Positions 9,002 through 16,332 of a stretch of 64,000 nt of DNA are shown here, in pieces (position 1 is the stretch's first letter; every line of letters begins with the position of its first letter). The stretch is from positions 4,577,570-4,641,569 of the forward strand of contig NZ_CP042906.1 of the NCBI RefSeq assembly GCF_008728855.1, written 5' to 3'. This DNA comes from Hypericibacter terrae (GTDB lineage Bacteria > Pseudomonadota > Alphaproteobacteria > Dongiales > Dongiaceae). Both the position numbers and the translations under genes were made by a program. The notes below the pieces were generated by a model. It did not search any database. It was not told the DNA's origin and was given only the letters and a program-made list of their open reading frames with translations.

Positions 9002-9607
9002 CTATTGCCGGATCGGACTCGCCCGGATGCCGTCGAGAACGATATCGACGAGGCTGTTGATCGCGCCGTCGTCGCCCAGCCCGCTCTTCAGGATCAGCCG
9101 CAGATAGAGCGGGCCATAGAGCGCGTCGCAGACGGTCTCCACGTCGAGGCCGGGGCGCAATTCGCCATTGGCCATACCGCGCTCGATCAGCCGGGCGGCC
9201 GACAGGCGCCTCGGCTTGAGATAACCGTCGATGAAGGCCTTCTTGGTCTCCGGATCGCTCTGCGCCTCGGCGATGATGCCGGCGACGAGCCGCCCCGCCC
9301 GGCCGCGCAGCAGCCTGGCCAGGAGCTTCACCTGCATCCGCAGATCGGCGACGGCCGATTCGGTCTCCGGAAAAGCGCTGCGCTTCTCGGCGATCGCGAG
9401 AAAGGCCTCGATCACCAGCGCGCCCTTGCTCGGCCACCAGCGATAGATCGTGGTCTTGGCGGCCCCCGAGCGCCGGGCGACGGCCTCGATGGTGAAGGGC
9501 TGGTCCTCGCCCTCCTCGAACATCTCGTAGGCGGCGCGAAGGATGGACTGGCGGGTGTCCTGGCAGCGCGGGCGGCCCGGTCCGCGGTCTTCGGCGAGAT
9601 TCGACAT
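9002..9607 (-). CDS. TetR/AcrR-family regulator, probable repressor of the emrAB-like operon
   Basis: A 201-aa TetR-type regulator. The N-terminal HTH is visible as SILRAAYEMFEEG, FTIEAVARRSGAAKTTIYRW, and a C-terminal ligand-binding domain follows. It is divergent from the small ORF-EmrA-EmrB operon with 147 bases between starts. That gap contains two palindromic boxes suited to a TetR dimer (see 9642-9721). Repression of the pump and of its own gene is therefore inferred. The stretch 8858-9001 downstream contains no gene. Confidence 0.9.
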   Translation of the reverse strand: MSNLAEDRGPGRPRCQDTRQSILRAAYEMFEEGEDQPFTIEAVARRSGAAKTTIYRWWPSKGALVIEAFLAIAEKRSAFPETESAVADLRMQVKLLARLLRGRAGRLVAGIIAEAQSDPETKKAFIDGYLKPRRLSAARLIERGMANGELRPGLDVETVCDALYGPLYLRLILKSGLGDDGAINSLVDIVLDGIRASPIRQ

Positions 9608-9641
9608 CAGGGTCTCCTTCTCCTCACGCTCCTTAAATAGG

Positions 9642-9721
9642 ATACGGTGCGTTGCGTTTTTTGCAACGCTGTCCTGCCTTGTTTTGCCACATTTTCTGTT
9701 TAGATACGTACCGTAGCGTAT
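9642..9721. promoter_or_regulatory. Candidate TetR operators between the tetR gene and the efflux operon
   Basis: Two features lie between the divergent starts. ATACG (9704-9708) and CGTAT (9717-9721) form an inverted repeat around TACCGTAG. A related half-site ATACGGT occurs at 9642-9648, next to a perfect 7-bp inverted repeat GCGTTGC (9649-9655) / GCAACGC (9663-9669). The shared ATACG..ACCGT words suggest one dimeric repressor contacts both sides. Footprinting data would be required to confirm this. Confidence 0.55.
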
Positions 9722-9754
9722 TTAACGAATGACGGGAATGGCAGGGAGATTGTC

Positions 9755-9946
9755 ATGAGCGAGTGGAGCACCGAACCGTCCCTGGATGAGTTGCTGGAAG
9801 ATCCGGCCACCAAGCTGGTGATGTCGGGCGACCATGTAAAGGAATCGGCGCTGCGCTGCCTTTTGGCCCGGATGAGCTGGGTGGTGGGACAGCGCCGGCA
9901 CGGCGCGACGGCCGGCCCTGCCCCGGCGCCCTGTTCCGAATGGTGA
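9755..9946 (+). CDS. Small conserved-looking protein, first gene of the efflux operon
   Basis: A 63-aa ORF with a good ribosome site (AGGGAG, 6 bases before ATG 9755). It reads SLDELLEDPATKLVMSGDHV then ESALRCLLARM, a pattern of short alphaproteobacterial proteins of the type DPxVxxxMxxDGVxxxxLRxLL found in various contexts; this resemblance is from memory. Its stop codon overlaps the start of the EmrA-like gene, so the two are translationally coupled. No function is assigned. Confidence 0.6.
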   Translation: MSEWSTEPSLDELLEDPATKLVMSGDHVKESALRCLLARMSWVVGQRRHGATAGPAPAPCSEW

Positions 9947-11076
9947 CGACCATGAGGATGACAAAACCGTCACTCAAGCGCCTGATCCGGCGCGGCGCCA
10001 TCGGCGCCGGGGTGGCGGGGCTCCTGGTCGCGGGCGGGGTTTATGGCTACGGCTACTGGACCACCGGCCGCTTCCTGGAGAGCACGAACGACGCCTATGT
10101 GCAGGCGGATTACACCATCATCGCACCGAAGGTCTCCGGCTACATCGCCGAGGTGATGGTGGACGACAACCAGCCGGTCAAGACGGGCCAGGTGCTGGCG
10201 AAGATCGACGACCGCGATTTCAGCACCGCGCTCGCCCAGGCCCAGGCGGATGTCGAGGCGGCCGAGGCCTCGATCCGCAATATCGACGCGCAGCTCGCCC
10301 TGCAGGAAGCGACCGTCGACCAGGCGAGCGCCGACATCGCCTCGGCCGAGGCCGGCGTCACGTTCGCCAAGCAGGACCATTCGCGCTATCAGGACCTGAT
10401 GAAGACCGGCTACGGCACGGTACAGCGGGCCCAGCTGGCGAATGCCGACCTGCAGCAGCAGACGGCCCTGCTGCAGCATGACCGCGCGGCGCTGGTCGCC
10501 GCCCAGAAGCAGATCGAGGTCCTGAAGACCCAGCGCAGCGAGGCCGACGCCCAGCTCGCCCACAATCAGGCGGTCGCGCAGCAGGCGACGCTCAATCTCT
10601 CCTACACCACCATCACCGCGCCCATCGACGGCGTGGTCGGCGCGCGCAGCCTGCGCACGGGGCAATATGTCCAGGCCGGCACGCAGCTCATGGCGCTGGT
10701 CCCGCTGCAGGCCAGCTATGTCGTGGCGAATTTCAAGGAGACCCAGCTGACCGAGATGCGCGACGGGCAGCCCGCGACCATCGAGGTCGACAGCTTCCCA
10801 GGCGCCCTCATTCATGGCCGCATCGACAGCCTGGCGCCGGCGAGCGGCCTCGAATTCAGCCTGCTCCCGCCCGACAACGCCACCGGCAACTTCACCAAGA
10901 TCGTGCAGCGCATCCCCGTGAAGATCGTGCTCGATAGCAACGATCCGCTGGTCGGTCTGCTGCGCGTCGGCATGTCGGTCGAGGCCTCGATCGACACCAA
11001 GGCGACGGTGATGGCCGAGGCTCAGTCGCGGGCGCAGGTCGCCGAACGGGTCGAGCCACCGGTGGCCGAGCCCTGA
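9940..11076 (+). CDS. emrA: EmrA-like periplasmic adaptor (HlyD family) of an MFS efflux pump
   Basis: A 378-aa membrane-fusion protein. One N-terminal membrane anchor (GAGVAGLLVAGGVYGYGYW, about residues 22-40) precedes the biotinyl-lipoyl-like half STNDAYVQADYTIIAPKVSG. A long alpha-helical hairpin rich in Ala/Gln (residues ~85-215) follows, then the second lipoyl half ITAPIDGVVGARSLRTGQYV. It would bridge the inner-membrane EmrB-like transporter and an outer-membrane channel. ATG codons at 9940, 9952 and 9958 are all possible starts. The first overlaps the preceding small ORF. It lies 26 bases upstream of the transporter gene. Confidence 0.92.
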   Translation: MVTTMRMTKPSLKRLIRRGAIGAGVAGLLVAGGVYGYGYWTTGRFLESTNDAYVQADYTIIAPKVSGYIAEVMVDDNQPVKTGQVLAKIDDRDFSTALAQAQADVEAAEASIRNIDAQLALQEATVDQASADIASAEAGVTFAKQDHSRYQDLMKTGYGTVQRAQLANADLQQQTALLQHDRAALVAAQKQIEVLKTQRSEADAQLAHNQAVAQQATLNLSYTTITAPIDGVVGARSLRTGQYVQAGTQLMALVPLQASYVVANFKETQLTEMRDGQPATIEVDSFPGALIHGRIDSLAPASGLEFSLLPPDNATGNFTKIVQRIPVKIVLDSNDPLVGLLRVGMSVEASIDTKATVMAEAQSRAQVAERVEPPVAEP

Positions 11077-11102
11077 TCGGCTCGGGCGTCGGAACCCGCG
11101 TC

Positions 11103-12734
11103 ATGTCAGCCGTCGAACCCCTCCCGTCCTTCCGCCGGATCGCCCCGGCGATCCCTCGGCCCCTGCCCGCCAGCAACGAGAACGCCGAGCCGAAGGTCTC
11201 GACCAAGACCTGGCTCGCCGTCATCGGCTCGGCGCTCGGCGCTTTCCTGGCCGTTCTCAACATCCAGGTCGTGAACTCGGCGCTGGCCGACGTGCAGGGT
11301 GCGATCGGCGCCGGGATCGACGATGGCGGCTGGATCTCCACCGCCTATCTGATCGCCGAGATCATCGTCATCCCGCTCAGCGGCTGGCTCTCGCGGGTGT
11401 TTTCGACCCGCACCTACCTGCTGACCAACACCTTCCTGTTTCTGCTGTTCTCGGCCGCCTGCGCCATGGCGCAGAACCTGGGGCAGATGATCGTGCTGCG
11501 GGCGCTCCAGGGCTTCGCCGGCGGGGTGCTGATCCCGATGGCCTTCACCATCATCATCACCATGCTGCCGCGCTCGAAACAGCCGATCGGCATGGCGCTG
11601 TTCGCCGTCTCGGCGGTGTTCGCGCCGGCGATCGGCCCCACCATCGGCGGCTATCTCAACGAGAATTTCGGCTGGCACTACATCTTCTACGTCAATCTGG
11701 TGCCGGGCGTCGTGATGCTGGCGATGCTCTGGTTCTCGCTCGAACGCGAACCGATGCAGCTCGGGCTGCTCAAGCAGGGCGACTGGCTCGGCGTCGCCAC
11801 CATGGCGATCGGGTTGGGCGCGCTCCAGACCGTGCTCGAGGAAGGCAACAAGGACGACTGGTTCGGCTCGACCTTCATCCTCCGGCTCTCGGTGGTCGCC
11901 GCGATCGCGCTCTCGGCCTTCCTCTGGATCGAGCTCACCGTCAAGAAGCCGCTGCTCCATCTGCGCCTGCTGCTGCGGCGCAATTTCGGGCTGGCGACGC
12001 TCGCCACCATGCTGGTGGGCATGGTGCTCTACGGCTCGGTCTTCGTGCTCTCGCTCTATCTCTCGCAGTTGCAGGGCTACAATGCCGAGCAAATCGGCGA
12101 GGTCCTGGCCTGGGTCGGGCTGCCCCAGCTCCTGCTGATTCCGCTGGTGCCGAAGCTGACCAAATGGATCGATGCCCGCCTGCTGGTCGGGATCGGGCTG
12201 GCGCTCTTCGCCGGCAGCAACTTCATCAACATCCATCTGACGACCGACGTCGCCGGACCCGAGCTGCTGCTGCCCAACGTGGTGCGCGCGATCGGCCAGG
12301 CCATCTCGCTGGCACCCCTGTCCGCGATCGCCGTCGGCGGGATCGAGCGCCAGTTCGCCGGTTCGGCCTCGGCCATCTTCAACATGACCCGCAATCTCGG
12401 CGGCGCCATCGGCATCGCCCTGCTGCAGACCTTCCTGACCAACCGCGAGAAGTTCCATTCGGAGATCATCACCAGCGCGGTCTCGCTGTTCGATCCCGCC
12501 ACGCGCCAGCGCCTGGCGGATCTGACCCAGTATTTCCTCGCCCACGGCATCTCCGATCGCGCGGTCGCGTGGCAGAACGCCGTCGTCGCCGTCGGCCGCG
12601 ACGTGCATCAGCAGGCCTCTATCATGGGCTACAGCGACGCCTTCTATCTGCAGGGCGCGATCCTGGTCCTGGCGCTGCTCACCATCCCCTTCCTGAAGAA
12701 GGCCCAGGTCGGCAGCGGCGGCGAGGCGCATTGA
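11103..12734 (+). CDS. emrB: EmrB-like DHA2-family MFS multidrug exporter
   Basis: A 543-aa transporter with about 14 hydrophobic segments, as expected for DHA2 drug:H+ antiporters. The segment LAVLNIQVVNSALADVQGAI in TM1 corresponds to the family's conserved FMxxLDxTIVNVALP region, with Asp replaced by Asn. GDWLGVATMAIGLGALQTVLEEG matches the central loop and TM entry. The 40 N-terminal residues are a polar cytoplasmic extension. With the EmrA-like protein it would export hydrophobic toxic compounds across both membranes. No outer-membrane TolC-type gene is present in the window. Regulation by the divergent TetR is inferred. Confidence 0.93.
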   Translation: MSAVEPLPSFRRIAPAIPRPLPASNENAEPKVSTKTWLAVIGSALGAFLAVLNIQVVNSALADVQGAIGAGIDDGGWISTAYLIAEIIVIPLSGWLSRVFSTRTYLLTNTFLFLLFSAACAMAQNLGQMIVLRALQGFAGGVLIPMAFTIIITMLPRSKQPIGMALFAVSAVFAPAIGPTIGGYLNENFGWHYIFYVNLVPGVVMLAMLWFSLEREPMQLGLLKQGDWLGVATMAIGLGALQTVLEEGNKDDWFGSTFILRLSVVAAIALSAFLWIELTVKKPLLHLRLLLRRNFGLATLATMLVGMVLYGSVFVLSLYLSQLQGYNAEQIGEVLAWVGLPQLLLIPLVPKLTKWIDARLLVGIGLALFAGSNFINIHLTTDVAGPELLLPNVVRAIGQAISLAPLSAIAVGGIERQFAGSASAIFNMTRNLGGAIGIALLQTFLTNREKFHSEIITSAVSLFDPATRQRLADLTQYFLAHGISDRAVAWQNAVVAVGRDVHQQASIMGYSDAFYLQGAILVLALLTIPFLKKAQVGSGGEAH

Positions 12735-12948
12735 CTTGATGCTCCAGGCGCCGGCCGAGAAAGCCGTTTCATTCTAGCCAGGGACGGTTTCATCGCGAAT
12801 CTTCATCCGCGGCGCCGATTCCCGGTCACGGCGGGTATGGCCCCCTCGCCCATCCGGACCGAACGCTATGGACAACAAGCGGCGACGGCGCGAGCCTTCG
12901 GCTCCGGATCCCTTCTCATCGTTTCATCCTGACCCCACGGGAAAGATC

Positions 12949-14232
12949 ATGCGCAGCTCTTCCAGCCCCGATGTCTGGCTCGCCGCCGGCGTTCGCACCC
13001 CCTTCTCGAAGGTCGACGGCGCGCTCGCCTCGCTCGACGCGATCGGGCTCTCGGTGCCCGTGGTCAAGCATATGGTCGCCCAGCTCGGCGGTGCCTTGCC
13101 GGATTTCACGGTCTGGGGCGCGGTCGTGCCGAACCTCACCTGGAGCAATCTCGCGCGCGAGGTGCTGATGGATGCCGGCCTGCCGCCGACCATCCCCGCC
13201 TTCTCGACCATCATGGCCTGCGCCACCAGCATGATCGGCGCCTTCGAGGCGGCCGGCATGATCGATGGCCGCGGCCGCAACCTGGCGCTGGTGGGCGGCG
13301 TCGACAGCCTCAGCCGGATCCAGTTCGGCCTCGGCCAGAAACTCTCGGACTGGATGCGCCAGTTCCAGCAGGCGCGCTCGCTGGGCCAGAAGATTTCGCA
13401 TCTGACCGATCTCAAGCTCGGCGATGTGCGGCTCTATATCCCGGGCATCGCCAACCGCACCACGGGCCTGAGCATGGGCGAGCATACCGAGATCACCGCC
13501 AAGGAGTGGCAGATCGGCCGCGCCGACCAGGATCTCTGGGCGCTCGAAAGCCACAAACGCTCGGTCGCGGGCTGGGAGCGCGGCTTCTTCGACGATCTCG
13601 TCATTCCAGTGGGTGCGGTCAAGCGCGACACCATCCCGCGCAAGGAAACCTCGCTCGAGAAGCTCGCCAGGCTGTCGCCGGCCTTCGACCGGACCAGCGG
13701 GAAGGGCAGCCTCACCGCGGGCAATTCCTCGCCGCTCACTGACGGCGCCGCGGGCCTCTGGGTCGCGTCGGAAAGGGGCCTCGCCAAACTGCCACCCGGC
13801 ACCCCGAAAGCGAAGCTGATCGACTGGGAGATCACCTCGGTCGATTTCCGCGTCGAGGGGCTGTTGATGGCGCCGGCCTTCGCCATCCCGCGGCTGCTGG
13901 CGCGCCACGGGCTTATCTATGCCGACATCCATCTCTGGGAAATCCACGAGGCCTTCGCGGCGCAGCTCCTGTTCCATCTCAAGGCGCTCGAGAGCCCCGA
14001 GTTCCTCAAGACCAAGGCCGGCGTCGAGCCCAAGTTCGGCGCCTTCCCGCGCGAGCGCCTCAATCCCAACGGCGGCAGCGTCGCCATCGGCCATCCCTTC
14101 GGCGCCACTGGCGCGCGGATCCTGAGCCAAGCCGTCAAGGAACTGTCAAAACATCCCGCGGGCGAGCGCGCCATCGTCAGCATCTGCACCGATGGCGGCC
14201 AGGGCGCGGTGGCGCTAATCGAGGCGGCATAG
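12949..14232 (+). CDS. Acetyl-CoA acyltransferase / thiolase
   Basis: A 427-aa thiolase. The nucleophilic Cys is C91 in STIMACATSMIGAFEAAG. The other catalytic motifs are EIHEAFAAQ, NPNGGSVAIGHPFGATG (His) and SICTDGGQG (second Cys). The family condenses or cleaves acyl-CoA with CoA in beta-oxidation or biosynthesis. It stands alone here, without a hydratase or dehydrogenase partner. I chose ATG 12949, preceded by GGGAAAG; an in-frame start at 12868 would add a Pro-rich 27-residue leader of non-coding appearance. A rearranged, decayed copy of this gene lies at 15862-16141. Confidence 0.9.
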   Translation: MRSSSSPDVWLAAGVRTPFSKVDGALASLDAIGLSVPVVKHMVAQLGGALPDFTVWGAVVPNLTWSNLAREVLMDAGLPPTIPAFSTIMACATSMIGAFEAAGMIDGRGRNLALVGGVDSLSRIQFGLGQKLSDWMRQFQQARSLGQKISHLTDLKLGDVRLYIPGIANRTTGLSMGEHTEITAKEWQIGRADQDLWALESHKRSVAGWERGFFDDLVIPVGAVKRDTIPRKETSLEKLARLSPAFDRTSGKGSLTAGNSSPLTDGAAGLWVASERGLAKLPPGTPKAKLIDWEITSVDFRVEGLLMAPAFAIPRLLARHGLIYADIHLWEIHEAFAAQLLFHLKALESPEFLKTKAGVEPKFGAFPRERLNPNGGSVAIGHPFGATGARILSQAVKELSKHPAGERAIVSICTDGGQGAVALIEAA

Positions 14233-14320
14233 ATTCGCGGATAGCTGCGGTGGCTCTTTCGCGCTAAGGTCGCGGGATTTAGCCAATGCTAATCTGTTAG
14301 AGACGTGACCTCCTAAGGCG

Positions 14321-14920
14321 TTACGTCGGCAGCTTGCCATCATGGATGGGTGCGACCGCTGCAATCGCTTCCTCCGCCATGCCCTCAAAGGCCTCGATTG
14401 CCTCGCTAACGGAATTGATCGCCATCGCGCTGTGAGGCGACTGATTCGCGGCAATGCGGTCACGAATCCTCTCGAGCTCTAAATTGTATCGATCCACTCG
14501 CCCGACCAACGCTTGTACGGCGCTCGCAGGTTCGTCTCCCAGCAAATAAATTTGGTGCACACTCCCATTGAGAACAGAAGGCACAACTACAATCAAAGCC
14601 GGAATCGCTTCACGAAGCTGAGCCGGAGAAATCTGCTGCCCCTGGAGTTGTTGCAAGTTGTGATTCACGCGCCGCAGTGTGTCTCTGATACCTGCCAGCG
14701 CTGGATAGATAGCGATCGCCAAACTACGCGCTTTGAGTCGAGTCTCGACCTTACGGTTGTCCAGTTCCTTTGCGTGCTGCCACCAGGGCACCGCAATCGC
14801 GACGGCAATGGCGATCAAAGTTCCGATCGCCTGGACCCAGGCTGCGAGATCTTCGCGGCTTGTGATCCAAGTAAGCCCCGCACCGAGCCAATCCAGCACG
14901 GTGCAAACGATGTGAAGCAT
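14321..14920 (-). CDS. Hypothetical membrane-anchored protein, second gene of an accessory operon
   Basis: This 199-aa protein has one strong membrane segment near the N-terminus (AIGTLIAIAVAIAVPWW, about residues 31-47), followed by a polar helical domain without known motifs. It begins 15 bases after the stop of the upstream small membrane protein (14936-15451) and is probably co-expressed with it. Base composition is less GC-rich than the flanking core genes, consistent with recent acquisition. The layout, one short TM plus a cytoplasmic helical domain paired with a small polytopic protein, recalls many uncharacterised island operons. No function is assigned. Confidence 0.7.
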   Translation of the reverse strand: MLHIVCTVLDWLGAGLTWITSREDLAAWVQAIGTLIAIAVAIAVPWWQHAKELDNRKVETRLKARSLAIAIYPALAGIRDTLRRVNHNLQQLQGQQISPAQLREAIPALIVVVPSVLNGSVHQIYLLGDEPASAVQALVGRVDRYNLELERIRDRIAANQSPHSAMAINSVSEAIEAFEGMAEEAIAAVAPIHDGKLPT

Positions 14921-14935
14921 GCGCGCGTTCCAGGA

Positions 14936-15451
14936 TCAGGGAGCTGGCTGAAAGAGTCGCGTTGCTTCGAGCGCTCTCAACCCATCGCAAGCTCCCACGG
15001 CAAAGCTGAGCACACCAGCGACGGCAGCAATCAACGCGAGCACGTGGAAAAACCCACCAACCCAGCGAAATCGCTTCTTCAATGTGTCGCCGTCGCGCAT
15101 GTCCGCACCGCTATAGAACTGCTGGGTGATGTAACTCAGCATCGCGCAGATGATGGCCGCCAAAATACCTTGTGCAAAGGTAGAAACGCCGGCGAGAGCG
15201 CCTTCGGTCAGTTTCTCATACCCTGGTTTGCCCCAAAACGGCCCGACAAAGATGAGAACTGCACCTGCAGCTGCGCTGTTAGCCAGAATGATGCCCTTTA
15301 TCGCCATGCCGGCAAAATCAATGATCGCCGTGTTATGTGCAACGTACATCGCGATCTTCGCCTCGTAGAGGCGCCAATCGTGTTCAGTTCTTTCCTGTCG
15401 TATCATCATCTCACGCTTGTGGTCCGCCTGCGTCCTGACCTCGTCGGTCAT
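14936..15451 (-). CDS. Small polytopic membrane protein of unknown function
   Basis: A 171-aa protein beginning MTDEVRTQADHK. A charged N-terminal region of about 45 residues is followed by three hydrophobic segments: GIILANSAAAGAVLIFVGPF, TFAQGILAAIICAMLSYIT and FFHVLALIAAVAGVLSFAVG. ATG 15451 is supported by a GGGGGGAAUC-type site and replaces a much longer frame whose upstream part looks non-coding. It forms an operon with the gene at 14321-14920. I do not recognise the family. A role in an island-borne stress or defence function is possible, but nothing in the sequence proves it. Confidence 0.65.
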   Translation of the reverse strand: MTDEVRTQADHKREMMIRQERTEHDWRLYEAKIAMYVAHNTAIIDFAGMAIKGIILANSAAAGAVLIFVGPFWGKPGYEKLTEGALAGVSTFAQGILAAIICAMLSYITQQFYSGADMRDGDTLKKRFRWVGGFFHVLALIAAVAGVLSFAVGACDGLRALEATRLFQPAP

Positions 15452-15550
15452 AGTGATTCCCCCCGGTTTCAATCCCAGCGACATGATGCCCGCCCTGATT
15501 GAAGGCGACAACCGGCGTCGGATTGGCTGTGCCGCTAAAGGGTTAACGGC

Positions 15551-15844
15551 ATGACCGACATCCCGACCATCTTCTCGGCGCCGACGGTCCGCGCGCTGAT
15601 CGGTGGCCGCAAGACCAAGACGAAATGGTTGGTTTGGCAGCGCTGCCCAAAGGGTGCCCACAAGCCCTACGACGACGCCCGGCATTAGCCGTCGCTCTGG
15701 CAGAAGGTGAAGCCCGGCGACTGGCTATGGGTCAGAGAAGCATGGTGTCCGGCCAATTCCGAAAATGGCCCGCCGCTGCTGTTTAAGGCGAAACTGCATC
15801 GTCGCTATCTCGTGGCTGAAGGGTATCCCTTAGATCATGGCTGA
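15551..15844 (+). pseudogene. Phage-type small protein remnant interrupted by an amber codon
   Basis: Translation from ATG 15551 gives TDIPTIFSAPTVRALIGGRK and, after an in-frame TAG at 15686-15688, SLWQKVKPGDWLWVREAWCP up to a TGA at 15842. These segments together resemble short phage or prophage proteins that begin by listing a substrate region and contain a PGDxLWVREAW motif. Both halves are in the same frame, so a single nonsense mutation separates them. It probably is a decayed prophage gene. Confidence 0.6.
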
Positions 15845-15861
15845 TTTCCTGCTGGACGTGG

Positions 15862-16141
15862 CGCATGGGCAGCACGGGCGAGCGTACCGAGATCACGGCC
15901 AAGGATTGGCAGATCGGCCGCCGCGCAGGATCAAGGGGCGCTCGAAAGCCATAAGCGCTCGGGCGCGGGCTGGGAGCGCAGCTCCTTCGACGATCTCGTG
16001 ATTCCGGTCGGCGCGACCGGCGCCCGGATCCTGAGCCAGGCCATCAAGGAACTGTCACAGCACCCCGCAGGCGAGCGCGCGATCGTCAGCACCTGCACCG
16101 ATGGCGGCCCGGACGGCGTGGCGCTGATCGAGACGGTGTAA
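15862..16141 (+). pseudogene. Decayed, internally deleted thiolase copy
   Basis: Bases 15862 to about 16008 resemble bases ~13468-13615 of the intact thiolase (GAGATCACSGCCAAGG, GGCAGATCGGCCGC, GGGCGCTCGAAAGCC). Bases ~16014-16141 resemble its last ~125 bases (GCCCGGATCCTGAGCCA, ATCGTCAGC.TCTGCACC-like, stop). About 490 bases between the two parts are missing. Small indels break the frame, so it is non-functional. It lies on the far side of the accessory operon from the intact gene. Confidence 0.8.
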
Positions 16142-16332
16142 CCAAACGCTGCACGTCAAGCTCTTGGCGTTGAAGATAGCAGCAAAATCAGTGTTGCTAG
16201 ATTCCGCCCGAACGGCATGCTTGCGCCAAGTGGCGCTTTGACGCGAATGGTGCGATCCGCCATCGCCTCGCGCAACTTCGACACTGCGATAACCCGCGGG
16301 TGCATCACGCGACATGAAAGGAATAGACGCAC

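Noticed and set aside
6500..9640. 1046-residue plus-strand frame
   Set aside because: Antisense shadow of the GGDEF/EAL, Rieske and TetR genes.
15686..15688. Pyrrolysine or suppressed amber codon
   Set aside because: No pyl genes or suppressor tRNA are visible, and the MttB-family gene here is amber-free; a nonsense mutation in a prophage relic is simpler.
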